64,000 nt of DNA. Origin: Parafenestella ontariensis (lineage: Eukaryota > Ascomycota > Dothideomycetes > Pleosporales > Cucurbitariaceae). Positions 44,102 to 56,700 of this stretch are shown here, in pieces. Positions within the stretch are counted from its first letter, which is position 1, and every line of letters starts with the position of its first letter. The notes beneath the pieces were generated by a model, which was not told the origin of the DNA, did not search any database, and saw only the letters and a program-made list of their open reading frames with translations. The stretch spans positions 124,001 through 188,000 of the forward strand of contig JAKGDA010000023.1 of assembly GCA_021596325.1 (NCBI GenBank), read 5' to 3'. The position numbers and the translations under genes were made by a program.

Positions 44102-44418
44102 TTATGTGATACGAGTCGAGTCGGTTCAAAGGGCAAAGACAAGGTCAACAGCTGCTTCCAATATGCTGTACGAGCCTCCGGCTTCAAATGCAACAGGAGT
44201 TGAGATTGAGGGAGAAGAGCAAGTCGCGCATCTCACATTTGTAAATAGATGTTCATTGATGGAGTACAAGCATCGCATTTTTCGGTTCTAGCGTAATACC
44301 CTCATGAAGCTTCAATACAATCAGTTACCACACGAACGCCCACACTCCTCATCCAAACCAATACTCAAACCGCACAAACATCTTTAAACCCCACCACAAT
44401 GCCATCTCCCACCACCAT
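44102..44418. other. Convergent intergenic region
   Basis: 317 bp shared 3' region of the ABC transporter and the Pro/Gly-rich gene; nothing else seen. Confidence 0.55.
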
Positions 44419-45540
44419 CTAAATCCGATGAAGCCAAAGATGCAGACTCTGCCCACCCGTCCGATTCCTCGTATTATCCCACCCCGCATCCTTCATCGTC
44501 AACACCCTCGACACCGCATCATTATACTTGAACGTCTGACCCTTCTCCCACAGCCCATTCCCCAACTCAATGCACTCCGTAATGGCCATATTCTCGCAAT
44601 CCTCCGCACTCGCCCCATTATTACACACCTGAATCAAGCGATTCAGCCCCGTCGTGCTCGCCAGCGCCAGCGGCTCGACCTGGAACTGCGCGCCAGGCGA
44701 CAGCCAGGGGCACACGTTCCCCTTGATCTGGATGATGATGCTGTGTTCTGCGGCTTCAACGAGGGCGACGCCAGGGGTAATACCGCCTGCGATCTGGGTG
44801 ATTTCTTGCTGTTCGGGCTGCGCGGGGAAACCCATGTTGCCGTCGTGCACGATGGGTGCGGGTCGAGCTTGCATTGGCGCTGCTGCGCCCATCATTCCGC
44901 CTACGCCCATCATGGGAGGTATCATACCCACGCCCATGGTGGGCACATTGCCGAATGCAAGACCCCCGCCGGGAGCCCACAGCGGCGCAGCAGGAGCGAA
45001 AGGTGGGACGACACCGGCGATTGCACCGGGTGGTGGAGGCGGGAAGGGCATGCCGCCTGCGTGTAGCCCGAAGCCTATACCCGCATGAGCGCCTGGTAGA
45101 AAGTTGCCTGCGCGGATGGGAGCGAGCGGTCCTCCTCCTCCACCGCCACAGAACCCGCCACCGAACATGAAAGGGTCCATGACGCCGATGGGTGGTGGAA
45201 CGAGAGGTGGGAACGCACCTATACCTAGGCCAACACCGAATAGTGGCGGACCTGCGATGCCGATGGGGACTGGTGGTCCGTAGATTGGTCCGTGTTGCTG
45301 CTCGACGACGACTTGTTGCTGACCTGCGGGAGGAGGCGCTTGACCACCTGGGACGGCGTTTAGGGGAGGTGGAGGAGGGTCGCGGTTGATGTTGGGGTTA
45401 TTACCGACGTTTGCGAGCCAGGGTTGACCGAGGGGAGGGCCGCCGGACATTGATCGTACGGGATATAGGGGATGTGGAGATGTAGAACGGATGGGATGTT
45501 GGTATTGATGTTCAGGGGTAGAATAGAGTTGCTGAGGCAA
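44419..45540 (-). CDS. Pro/Gly-rich protein with conserved-looking C-terminal domain, unknown function
   Basis: Single exon, 373 residues (an inner ATG at 45450 would give 343). The first ~240 residues are low-complexity: proline runs, a GGGFCGGGGGGP patch and hydrophobic Pro/Gly/Met repeats (PTMGVGMIPPMMGVGGMMG). The last ~125 residues look folded: EITQIAGGITPGVALVEAA, then IIIQIKGNVCPWLSPGAQF, three further cysteines, then VSRVLTMKDAGWDNTRN and a basic end. No signal peptide or membrane segment. I recognise the type (a disordered Pro-rich arm plus a small C-terminal domain in unnamed fungal proteins) but no function. The intact 1.1-kb frame and the distinct C-terminus support a real gene. 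Confidence 0.75.
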   Translation of the reverse strand: MPQQLYSTPEHQYQHPIRSTSPHPLYPVRSMSGGPPLGQPWLANVGNNPNINRDPPPPPLNAVPGGQAPPPAGQQQVVVEQQHGPIYGPPVPIGIAGPPLFGVGLGIGAFPPLVPPPIGVMDPFMFGGGFCGGGGGGPLAPIRAGNFLPGAHAGIGFGLHAGGMPFPPPPPGAIAGVVPPFAPAAPLWAPGGGLAFGNVPTMGVGMIPPMMGVGGMMGAAAPMQARPAPIVHDGNMGFPAQPEQQEITQIAGGITPGVALVEAAEHSIIIQIKGNVCPWLSPGAQFQVEPLALASTTGLNRLIQVCNNGASAEDCENMAITECIELGNGLWEKGQTFKYNDAVSRVLTMKDAGWDNTRNRTGGQSLHLWLHRI

Positions 45541-46331
45541 GAATAGACTGCTGTGGCTTGGACTCGGAGTCTTTGATCATCAACTGAATATGAACGAAGG
45601 AAGTAGAAGGAACGGATAAAGGAGAAATAGCACATTGCTGGCCTCGCCATATATATCTTCGAGGAGCGTTCGCCATCATTTCAAAGCGTGAAGGTCGAAG
45701 TGATGGTGTGAAGACGCGCCCCATACCAACAGCATACGTTCACGTAGTGTTGATTTCGTTGAATTGAATCTGACCATGCAAGCCGAAGCGTGAGTAGAAA
45801 GAAGGCGATGTTTGAAGGACGAACACGTCAATGCATCGAAGCCATTTAGACTGAGCAAACGACAATGACGCATTGAAGTATCGTGGGTGAAGGGAACTAT
45901 ATAGTGGCGGAACATTGAATATGCTTGAGGTGACTGTGACTCGTTAGTAAGGATACTTGGCAGAGTCACACATAAAAACTTACTGGGAACTGCGCTGTCG
46001 AATGTGGTGATGCTCACGAGTGATAGTACTCGTCAAGAGGACGTCTAGTTGTAGTTGAGTAATACTGTGCGTTTGACTAGTACAACACATTCACGCAGGG
46101 ATTTAAGGCTGGGTCAGAGGCAGCCAAAATATAAACAAAACAGTCTGCCCTAAAGTGATCACAGGATTAAACTAAGCGAAGTCAAGCAAGGTCGAGGTCG
46201 ATGAAATCAAATGCTGAAATAGGTATAATAGAGTATATACAATGAAAGAGAAAACCTTAGATGCGATATTAGAGAACCATCCTCGACAAGCGACTCTGAT
46301 CACCTAACTCTCATCACCAGCCCAAGAGCAT
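45541..46331. other. Intergenic, no gene seen
   Basis: Promoter of the Pro/Gly-rich gene and 3' flank of the LPMO gene. A 113-codon minus frame at 45676-46017 has no recognisable content. Confidence 0.5.
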
Positions 46332-47108
46332 CTAGTATGTCGCAACCTTGGGTCCAGGAATAACGTATGAGTTGAAGTTGTTGTAGATATTAGCAGTGTA
46401 TCCGGAATCAGTCGATTTCACGTGACCGGGAATCTTAACAGTAGGAGAAGGCTTTCCGCTGCCGCCGCCGGTAACCTTGATCTGGGCGCAGGAGATGTAG
46501 AACTGAGGTGGGCTGCCGGGGTTGTGGATACCGAGCTGCTCGATGCGGAGAAGATACTCTCCAGCGGGAATCTGGGAGGGGATAGGGACGGAGTAGGTGG
46601 CTGTGAGGATGTTAGTTGCTTTTTTTGTTTCATGGCAACGTGTAAAGGATGTACGTACTGCTCAAATCCCACTTGGCCTGACCGCCGGAGAAGGTAGGCC
46701 CAATCTCCTTGATCTTGAACCAGTCGCCAGATCCATCGGCTGTCGCGGCAGTGTCGGCTTTGGTCATATAGAATGAGACAGGGCCTTGGTGGTAGACGGC
46801 TTGATCCGCGGTGAAAGAGACGGTTGAGCCAGCAGCTACCGAGACGGTGGTAGTCGATCCTCCACTTCCACCGCCGACATTGCAGCGCAGATCGTTGCTT
46901 GACAGGCTAGTTACTGGCGAGTTGTTCGGTACAGGCCTGATGTTCTGGTATAGGGATCCCTTTGCGCCGTTGGCAGTCAGGAACTGGAACATGTCTGGTG
47001 GTGGTCAGTAGTGAATGGGTTGGATAGTGGATGAGTGGACATACAATGAGCTTGCGCAACCTCAGCGAGAGCCGCGAAGGCGACAGTGGCGACAGCGACA
47101 CACTTCAT
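46332..47108 (-). CDS. AA9 lytic polysaccharide monooxygenase (former GH61)
   Basis: Three exons on the minus strand, 47108-47045, 46994-46659 and 46600-46332; introns of 50 and 58 bp; 222 residues. A 20-residue signal peptide (MKCVAVATVAFAALAEVAQA) is followed directly by His21, the N-terminal copper ligand of the histidine brace. The second ligand is His90 in VYHQGPVSFYM, and the axial tyrosine lies in PPQFYISCAQIKV. The Cys of DLRCN and the Cys of SCAQ fit the usual disulfide. AGEYLLRIEQLGIHNPG is a family hallmark. No CBM1 and no GPI signal: catalytic domain only, secreted. Acts oxidatively on cellulose or related glucans with a reductant and O2/H2O2. The first intron falls right at the mature N-terminus (AQAH|YMFQF). 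A TATA box lies 106 bp upstream. Confidence 0.95.
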
Positions 47109-48790
47109 GATTACTGAATGTTCGAGAGGTTGATGAAGGCGATATGTTTATTGCGAGAGTGCTGGAGATCGTGGTACACAATACGAGAGGCGCTTCCCGG
47201 AACCTTTATATCTTGTCTCCAAGACGTAACGGCTTCGGGATGCCTCCGTTTCTATATTGCAGCACCTAAGGCATTTCCAAGTAAACTAAACGTCCGGCCT
47301 TGATTGGGCCAGGCATGAATATTGAAATGAAAGAACGTCACCCTGCGGGTGCACTGGGGTGTGGCCATGTCGGCAAACGATCCGGATCATGAGGCAGCCT
47401 GCATATATCCGTTGCCGGTGGGGTTTAATTGAAACTACGTTCTAGAGTCGGCGTGGTGACAAAGAGAGCAGGCTGTCGTATGGTGGAGGGTGGCTAATAT
47501 CGAGAAGTATGATGTTTACAGTTCGCGAATGGCGTGTCGGGCGCCCAGGTGTGGGTAGCAGAGTCTGCGACCAGTCACCTGTGGCGACAAAACTTGAAAA
47601 CATCGCGAAAGCAGGGTGTTCGCTTTGTGTCTGCGGTGGGCAAGTACGGTTGGCGCATGGTGGAACAGTTCAGGTCCGGGGTAGATTAATATCTGGGGTA
47701 ATATGCTAAATTGCCTTTGGGAGAACTAAGGCGGAACGCGGAAACATCGAAGGGAAGTGGAAATAAGACCGACCTCAATTTCTACCAGGTTTTTGGTAGC
47801 CGCGGTTGCGAAAGAAGTACGGTAGAATGAGAGGAGTTCTAGTGGATGGTCGCCAAAGGCATCGATCAACATGCGGACGTTCAGGCGCAGCCCTGGGTAT
47901 GGCGGAGACCAACTATAGAGGCGATCGCCCCCAATGACCTCGGGTCGAAACATAATAAATGTTCATCGAGAAATCGACAAAAGTGTACTGTGGCGCTCTT
48001 TTGCAGTTTTTTTTTTTGGACATCTACGACATGTGGAAGCTATCCATAGCGGCAACGAATTGCTAGACTGGTCTGTTTAGCATTCTGACGAATAGGAGAT
48101 TATAGCGCACAATGTGCAGGATGCCTCGAAACTTCCTGATGCAATTCTGTCAACCTTTAGGGTGTTTCGAGGGTTGACAGTTAAACAGGAGTCGATACAT
48201 CGCCTAGGACCTCACACATTCACAAGCAGGACGAGGGAACAACTCAAGAATGGCATCGATTTGTGCAAGATGCCTGGAGACCTGGGAGTGTGGTAAGACG
48301 AGGATAGATTTTCTTCCCGGAGAAGCTCGCCTTGCACGACCGTCAGCAATTGCCTTACCGCTCGCTCCGGCTGCAAACACGCCAAACAAAGCAAGCATAA
48401 AGCGGGGTAGCCTCCAACGTCCCGTGACTCTGCCTACAGTGTCGCAACAAGTTCTGATTTGCCCTTCAGCGATCGGGGTGCGACTTGACGTGTTGCGAGC
48501 CTGTACCCCTCGCGCCGAAGGGCGGAATTCACAGAATGTCTAGCCGCTAAAGCGAGTCCGGTAGGTCCTCGCGACTATTCGCACTTCGAGGTCCGAAGAT
48601 ACGCCAGAGGTCCCACTTTCTTATCAAGACGACGAAATAATGGATCACACAAAGGACGAGTCAGGCAACGGCTGTGGGATCCCGAATTTGGTTTAAATAC
48701 TGTAAGTATATCACATCGTCTTGCAACATCTTTTGCATCCAACTTGTGTTTCGCCATCCCAATTTGGTGTCTTATCAAAGTTCTGAAATC
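47109..48790. other. Intergenic region (1.7 kb), no supported gene
   Basis: Divergent promoter region between the LPMO gene (minus) and the amine oxidase (plus). SYGGRG-type CreA-like hexamers occur at 47354-47359 (CTGGGG) and 47418-47423 (GTGGGG); such short sites also occur by chance. The frame at 48250-48543 is unsupported. A T11-type homopolymer lies near 48010. Confidence 0.5.
47214..47220 (-). promoter_or_regulatory. Probable TATA box of the AA9 LPMO gene
   Basis: TATAAAG on the minus strand (GATATAAAGG), 106-112 bases upstream of the ATG at 47108. A TATA box suits a strongly inducible secreted enzyme gene. Confidence 0.55.
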
Positions 48791-50976
48791 ATGTCGACCG
48801 AACTTGCCACCGACCCAACGCCGCGGACAGGCAAGCCGGTGTCGTCGCATCCACTTGCGCCGCTATCCGCCTCGGAACTTCAAAATGCTGCAGCCATAAT
48901 CAAGGCTTCATGGCCAGCGCACACGGATCTGCACTTTAAAGTCGTTACCTTGCAGGAGCCACCGAAGGTTGAGGTACTGAAGTATCTGGAGGCCGAGCAT
49001 AGCCAAAAGCCATTGCCAGCGATCAGTAGGAAGGCTTTCATAAACTACTATATCAGAAACACTGTGAGCTTTGATTCAATTCAATATGATCTAGCTAGAT
49101 CTAATTGTAAATCGTAGAGCAAATTCCACGAAGCGGTCGTTGATCTGACGTCAGGTCGCGTAGAGCAAAACGTACTACTCGGCCCATTCGTCCACGCAAA
49201 TGGAGATGGCGAGGAAATTGTAGCGATCGAGAAGATCGCCCTCGCCGACGAGAAAGTCCAAGCTGAGATTGCTAAGCTGGAGCTCCCTGAAGGCACAGTA
49301 ATCATCAGCGACCCCTGGATTTACGGCTCCGATGGCATTGGCGATGAGGAACGATTGTTCCAATGTTTCCTCTACATCAGAGACCCCATGAACCAATCGG
49401 AACCCGACTCGAATCATTATGCTCTGCCACTGCCGATATCGCCTGTTATTAGCTCCGAGACTATGAAGGTTATCCGGGTAGACATCGTTCCCACCGGCGC
49501 TGATAACACAATCAAGCCGGTCGGAAAGTATAAGATTCAGCCGCCGAACGAGTACATCCCAGAAGCGCAGAATCTACGAACCGATTTGAAGCCATTGAAC
49601 GTTGTTCAGCCAGAAGGTGCTAGCTTCCAAGTCAAACAAGAAGGCACATCGAACGTACTGTCATGGCAGAAGTGGACCTTTAGAGTCGGCTTCAACCAGC
49701 GCGAGGGTATGGTACTGTACGATGTACGGTACGACAACCGTAGTCTGTTCTACCGATTGAGCTTGAGCGATATGAACATTCCGTATGCTGACCCCAGGCA
49801 CCCATTCCACAAGAAGTCCGCCTTCGATCTTGGTGATGTTGGTGCAGGTATCATGGCGAACAACTTGAAGCTGGGCTGTGATTGCCTTGGCTCGATTTAC
49901 TACCTGAACGGGGTTCTGTCCGACGACAAAGGCGGTGTGGTCGAGATGCCAAACGTTGTCTGTATACATGAGCAAGACGCCGGCATTCTTTTCAAGCACA
50001 CGAACTATCGGACTAATCGCGCGGCTGTCGCGCGGTCTCGCGAGCTGGTCCTACAATCGATCATCACCGTGGCGAACTATGAGTACATCCTCGCATTCAT
50101 CTTCAACCAGGCTGGAGAGATAGACTACGAGATCCGCGCTACCGGTATCCTGAGCACACAGCCAATCGACGAAGGCGTCGAAGTGAACTTCGGTACTGTT
50201 GTGCACCCAGGTGTCCTCGCAGCCCATCACCAGCACATCTTCAGTTTGCGCGTCGACCCCATGCTTGAAGGCAGCTCTAATCGCCTCGTTTACGACGAAG
50301 CCTTTCCCATGCCACGCTCAGACTGGAACCCCCACGGTACTGGCTACTACGTTCAAGAGACCATCGTCGAGAAATCCGGCGGTTACGACATCGCCTACGA
50401 GAACAACCAGACTTTCAAGATCCAGAACCCTAATGTACGGAACCCAATCAATGGCAAGCCCGTAGCCTACAAGATCCAAGCGCCGCCGTTCCAAAAGATT
50501 CTGTCGGATAAGGACAGCTTCAACTACAAGCGGGCTGAGTTCTCGGACCACAACATCTATGTGGTTAAGCACAAGGATGGTGAGCTGTACGCAGGTGGGC
50601 TGTACACGAACCAGTCGCGTGGTGGGACTGGTGTTAGGTCGTGGGCTGATAGGAATGAGAATGTGAAGGACGATGATTTCGTCCTGTATATCCAGGCGGG
50701 TATCAACCACGTCCCGCGAATTGAAGGTGAGGATGTCGTTGAGAAATTACTGCGAGTATTAGCTGACTTGGTTTAGACTTCCCGATTATGCCATGCGAGA
50801 TCCTGAAGATCCACATGAAGCCCGTCAATTTCTTCGACAAGAACCCGGCACTTGATGTTCCACCCAGCGAGCAGAGCTTCAACAAAAGCAGCTTGCTGAG
50901 CAGCGAGCAGCACCATCAGCCCAGCGTTGAGGCGGTTGTTGGCCAGGATGGGACGTGCTGTGCGCCAAAGTTGTAG
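48791..50976 (+). CDS. Copper amine oxidase (primary-amine oxidase)
   Basis: Three exons, 48791-49063, 49118-50726 and 50777-50976; introns of 54 and 50 bp; 693 residues, normal for the family. Oxidises primary amines to aldehydes with H2O2 and ammonia, using Cu2+ and a self-made topaquinone. The cofactor-forming tyrosine is Tyr412 in TVANYEYI. Copper ligands are His462 and His464 (AAHHQHIF) and His622 in AGINHVPRIEDFP, where the last intron splits the codon for D. The catalytic-base region reads SAFDLGDVGAG. N2/N3 domains precede the catalytic one (ASELQNAAAIIKASWP). No signal peptide. The protein ends in PKL, which loosely fits a peroxisomal targeting tripeptide, so peroxisomal location is plausible as in other fungal amine oxidases. 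It could allow growth on amines as nitrogen source. Confidence 0.95.
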
Positions 50977-51381
50977 CGAGAGGTTGAATATAAGCTTGGG
51001 AAATGGCACTGAGAGTGCTCCAGGGTCTACAGTGCGCAGACCCGTTCTTTCTCAGCAACAGGGTACTGTATCCAACAGATTTAGATAGTGAAATATACCG
51101 TAATCACAATAACCAAAAAATATTGGTAGTTGAAGTAAAACATCAATGTGCACTACAAAATAGAAGTGTCTTGATGCTCACTGGGCAGGATGATGTCAAG
51201 CGTGCCTGCCAAATGAAGGCCGTCGCGCCAAGCCCTCGCGTGCCCTTTCCGAAGTTCAGAGCTCAAAGCAACCTGGGCTCAAAGAAACACCACTTCTCCA
51301 CCTGGGCAATCACTTCCAACTCTCCCACACTCTCGCTTCTCTCACTCCCATAAGGCCCCCTATCAATATCTTGTATTCATC
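50977..51381. other. Intergenic, no gene seen
   Basis: 3' flank of the amine oxidase and promoter of the CstF-64 gene; CT-rich just before the ATG (about 51295-51355). Confidence 0.6.
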
Positions 51382-52359
51382 ATGGCGCCCAACGACAAAG
51401 CGGGCCGGGTTGTTTTCATTGGGAACATTCCCTATGGTATGCGACGTCTTTCACTGCACCAGGCGCATTGCTAATATATCTACTCAGGCGGCACAGAAGA
51501 ACTCATCATTGAAACCCTCGGTCGCGTCGGACAGGTCAACAACTTCCGCCTGGTCTACGATAAGGAAACAGGTCGGCCCAAGGGTTTCGGCTTCGCAGAA
51601 TTCGCCGACGCCGACGCAGCAGCCTCCGCGGTGCGCAACCTCAACGACTACGATATCATGGGAAGGAAACTGAGAGTGGACTGGTCTAATGAGAGCGGCT
51701 CTGGCGACAATGCGCCCTCAACGCGAGACGCCCAGCCGCCCATGAACGGACAGCCACCAGTCCCAGCACCGGCGCAACAGTCGAGTGCGCTGGGCCCTCT
51801 CCCGCCTGGCGTCGAACTGCCGCCCACTCTCACCTGCCCCGATGCTATCTCGCGCACACTCTCTACACTGCCGCCCGAGCAGCTTCTCGACATTCTCTCA
51901 CAAATGAAGGGCCTCGTCATGACAGATCCGGCCAAGGCAACGGAACTCCTACGGCAGGCACCTCAGTTGGCCTACGCCATCTTCCAGTCGCTCCTTCTTC
52001 TTCAGCTTGTCGACCCACAAATTTTGGGTTCGCTTGTCGAGACATCCGCCGCTCCTGCCCCAGTCGCGCAGCCACCCCCGGTACAGCAACAGCCTCCGCA
52101 AGTCGCCCGACCACCCGTAAACTACCCCGTATACCCTCCGCAACCCGTTCCTACGCCCCAGCAGGTCCAACAGCCCACACCGCAGCCATACGCACAGCCT
52201 CCCCCACAACAACAACCGCAACCGGGCGCTATGGACCAATCGGCATTGTATGCCCAGGTTATGGCTTTGACGCCGCAGCAGATCGATCAGTTGACTCCGG
52301 AATACCGCGCGCAGATTATGCAGATTCGACAGATGTTGATGGCTGGCGGACGTCCATAG
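51382..52359 (+). CDS. Cleavage stimulation factor subunit CstF-64 / Rna15
   Basis: Two exons, 51382-51436 and 51488-52359 (51-bp intron inside the first RRM loop); 308 residues. One RRM at about residues 9-86 with RNP2 VVFIGNIPY and RNP1 KGFGFAEF, which reads GU/U-rich downstream elements of pre-mRNA. The hinge (LSTLPPEQLLDILSQMKGLV) is the CstF-77/Rna14-binding region, with EQLLDILSQMK as in other members. A Pro/Gln-rich linker follows, then the C-terminal helical domain (LYAQVMALTPQQIDQLTPEY) that contacts Pcf11. The nuclear CF IA/CstF complex works with CPSF, whose CPSF100 subunit is encoded 21 kb away in this window. The nearest relatives are fungal one-RRM CstF-64 proteins. Confidence 0.95.
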
Positions 52360-53731
52360 TGTGGCCCTGTGGGATGGGAGCGCATACGGCGTTGCCTCCA
52401 CGTACAGATCAGAGAAGTCAGTTTTCAGAAGAGGTGCATAAGGCTATTTGAGCACATATTGGCCGAACGACGCAACTATCACCCGCACTCTGGATATGTC
52501 GCAGACAGGCTCTTGAACGCATTTGAGGTCCCTTGTAAGAGGTTAAGAGCACATGACGTGCAGGGGGTTTTGTGGGACGCGGGCCTCTTGAGTCCCACAC
52601 ATTTCCCTGAGGAGGCTGAGGTTTGGGCTTACCATGCGAAATTGCGTCTGGGGCAACGTACATTGGACGAGGACACCACAACTGACCGGGACTGCTCGGA
52701 TGACTGGGACCGTTCGGATGACTGGGACGATATGCTTCCGAGGAAGGGGATTGAGGGGGCCATGTATTGATTTGCGCTGGGCGGCGGTCGCTTAGCCATT
52801 ACTCAAATCGAATTTCTGACAGAGTCTCTTCGTGGGAACCTTTCTAACCATGTATACATAGCTCGGTCGTAGTCAGATACCCTTCAGGTGGCATGGCACC
52901 TCGATTGGAAATATAATCATCATCCAACCCGTTCTTGCCCGCCTTCTCCTTGATTAGCTCTTCTGAATTTCGCTCTTGTGCTATCGACGTTGACCAGCAA
53001 AACTAGAGCTAGATATATCGCGAACTCTTCGCCGTTCTCAGTCATTGATTGTAAAAGCGCTGTTGCGCTTTAGGCTATATATTGTCCTAATATTCTCCTT
53101 CTTAGGAATCGCGACCACTGCGACAAAGCACGTTGTTCTCAAAGGAATGCAACCCTAAAGTCTGGTACGGCTTCGGAAGACCCTGGTTGGCGGGTAACAG
53201 TGGAGAGCTCCAGAAACAGCTCAAAAAGGGGTCAAGACGTGTTGTTGCAAAACAAACACTGCCAGATACTGCTACGGACTTAACGCCAGCAATGAGGGCG
53301 ACATGACTTCAGCTCTGCATGGGTCTCGGAGGCGAAGTTCGGGCAAACCTCAGCTGGGTAGCCATTGGCCCAGCCCCCATGTTACGCGCGCTAGCGACAT
53401 GGGATGAGTTGTTCGGTTGTTGCTCCACCTGCAGGCCGAGCACCTTAGACAGCTTCCATCTACACACCATCGTTGCGACGAGGGCCGGTGAGAGGCTGCA
53501 TTAATTCGTCCTTTGGCATTGCGCGCATACTTTCCTAGCTACACTGCATCAAGCTACTGTACATTATCAGCACGACATGACGACTTGAACGGCTTTCTCT
53601 CACTTGCAGCTCTTGACAGCGATATACCCAGCGTCTCGCACGTCAGGAAGCACTTCATTTGCGCCCGCCCCATTGCCAACAGTTCCACCTAATATCCTCG
53701 CACCCGCGCCCCTCTCGATCCATCATCCATC
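52360..53731. other. Intergenic region, one open but ATG-less frame
   Basis: An open frame at 52369-52770 follows the CstF-64 stop in the +1 frame with no ATG near its start (see findings). The rest is leader and promoter of the giant gene; nothing else recognised. Confidence 0.5.
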
Positions 53732-56700
53732 ATGTGGAGCAGGCTCACGGGCAAGAGCGACAGCGGCTCCTCGGCCACCAACAGAGATAGAGACGACGAG
53801 GCCCGCCGTCGCCGAACTAGCGATTCTACGCGTGCGAAGCGCGATAGAGACGCAGACACACGATCCGTAGTCTCGTCCACATCTACCCGCAGGCCATCAC
53901 GACGCGATACCGCGCCTTCGTCGATTGCGTCCTTCGCGACTGCCTTCGACCAAATGCCGCGCTCACGGGCCGACGAAGATTTGTACGATAGCCTCAGAGA
54001 TGACCAGTATGGCCGCAGGCGCGAGGACCGGCCCGCCAGCTATGCGGCCTCGTCAGTATCAACAACACGACGCGACCGGTCACGCAGCAGAGATCGCGAC
54101 GAAAAAGACAGAAAGAAGAGCAAAGATAAAGACAATAACAAGCGGTGGGAGAAGCGACGCTCGACGCGCTCCGAGCGGTCAGGGAGCTTGTCGCAGGCTG
54201 GCGGCTACAGGGGCGACATCGTGGAGAGCCCAAAGCCAGTGCAGCGGAGCTTCAGCGGCCAAATTGCGGGCGAGGGCTTCTCGCAGTTTCCCGGCCAGGC
54301 AGGAGCGCCCATGATGTCGGGCGCGCTGCCGGCAGGAAGCCAACAACATACGGGCGCCATTTCGAGCCATGTGCAGGACCAGTTCCCTGGCCAAGATCCT
54401 GCACAGTATGCCTCGAGTGCTCTGCCTGGCGGAAATCCGTTTGGCGCAGCAGCGGATTACTACAACGACCAAGGTGCCTCTGTCTACCAACAGCCCGGTG
54501 TTAGGCCCCAACCACCCTCTGTTATCATTGGGCAAGACACACCTCACCTCATGTCTGCCGCAGCGCAGCCCAATCCTGTCGCTGACACCGGGTCGGGCGC
54601 CGCTGCCGACTTCTTCTACGGTGGCAGCATGAATACCCCTACCTCCAAGCCTTCTAAACCCTCACGACCTTCGAGCTCGACGATGCCCGGCACTTTCATT
54701 GAAGAAGGCCCCGCGCCTCAGAAACCGCCACGACCCTCCTCCAAGCCTAATAAGCCGAGCAAAGTTGGTACTGCTGCAACTCTGGCTGGCGGAGCTGCGC
54801 TTGGATATGCCATGGGCAACAGCTCATCTAGCGCACAGCAGCATTCCACGAGCTATAGCTCTTCTAATATCCCGCATTCTACATCTTATAATAACAGCAC
54901 CCCAGCTACTGCCAGTTACAATTCGACATCATATACCAACGGTGGTCCAAGTGCCTCCGCGTCTATGTACTACCAAGGCGCGAACCCCTCTACCGCTGCT
55001 ACTGACGGCAGTAGCTACCCACCGACTTACTCTGGAGCAGCCTATAGTCCGGAAGGCGCACCTCCTCAAAAGCCTCCCCGCCCCGGAAAACCTGAGAAGC
55101 AACCGTCTGGCAGTAATGCTGGACTGTATGCCGCTGCTGGAGCCGCTGGCCTCGCAGCTTATGGCCTACATCAACACAATTCACATTCAAACTCACAGCA
55201 CACCTCCCAAAACTACTCTTCCTTGACACCTGGAGCTTTCCCTGGCCAACAATACAATGGCAACGGTGTGGGTCCCGGACCCAGCCCCTTGATGGTTGGG
55301 GGCATGACCCAGAGACACCAGCACACCGGCCCCGTATCCCGATTAGTGGACTGGTGGAAGGATTATGAGGATGTCCAGAAGATGGAGGAGTACACTGAGT
55401 ATATCGGGGTCTGCAAAGGCTGCTTCGATCCCAGATCCTCCGTTTACGACGCACCCCGCAAGCACCACTACAACAATAAAAGGCGATCGAGCGAACATAT
55501 GCGCATCTCTGGCGGTATTGAGAAGCAATCCCGATATTCATTGAAAGAGAAGAGATCGCACAACTCCTTATCGTCCGGCGATGAGAGGCGCAAGAGGAAC
55601 AGCAGCAGTGCTGCAGGCTGGGTTGCTGCAGGGCTCGGAGGGCTCGGTCTTGCAAAGGCTGGAAAGGCTGTCTTGAGCGCAGGACGGGACGATTTCGACG
55701 ACACTTATAGCATCAAGTCTGGGCGTGACCCTCGCTCGAGGGTTTCTCGTCGCAGCCGGAGCCGGTCAAGCGACCGCAAGCACTATAGTTATGGTAGCGC
55801 TGAGATTCGCCGTCGGAGTCGCTCACGCGATCGCCTGTCTCAAATGTCCGTTGGGGTAACGAAGGACAAGAAGGATTACAAGATCATTCGACGTCATTCG
55901 CGGCCACGGTCGCGGTCAGGCTCCAGCTCCAGCTCTCGGGACGGAAAGTCTGGCCTGATTGGAACTGCAATCGGTGCAGGTCTGGCGGGGGCTGCATTTG
56001 GAGCCGCGACAAAGAAGAAACATCGAACTCACAGTCGCTCTAGATCTCCTAAGAAAGTCTTCGTTCAACATTCTCGGAGGGACAGCAGCGGCGATGAACG
56101 ACGGAGAAGAAGATCGCAGCAGCTACGTACCAAGTCTTCTCGAAGCTCGGTCTCCGGAGCTTCCGTTATCGAGATCGGGCAAACCCACCAGTCTCAAGGT
56201 GGCTTTTTGGGAGGGTTTTTCGCTGCACCTCCACCAAAGGAAAAGCGACCGAAGACAACCAGCCATAAGAAGAAAAAGAAGGGATTCTTCACCTTCGGCA
56301 ATGCTTCGACATCATCATCTGACTCTGAGATGGCCTTCGGCACTGGATATGTGAGGAAGCGTAGACGTGCATCACCGAAGAGAAGAAATTCGGACGAACG
56401 CCTCAAGGCTAGCTTAGCTGGCTTGGGCGCTGCTGCAGCAGCTATCGCAGCTGCCAAAGCTGGAAAGTCTGCAAGCAAACGCCACAGTGAGGTAGTGGCA
56501 GTTAAAGAACATCGCCATGGCCGGACGAGCAGCGACCGTCCTCGACCTGGCTCCCGATACGGCGACGATGAGTGGGAAGATCTCCCTGATGATGGAACAT
56601 CTGATTCGTCGAGCGACGCTGGCTTAGTCTACGGTGATTACGACTGGCGGAAGGGCAAGAGTCAGGAGTCTCTGGCCTCTAATGGCTCAGGTCCGAACAT

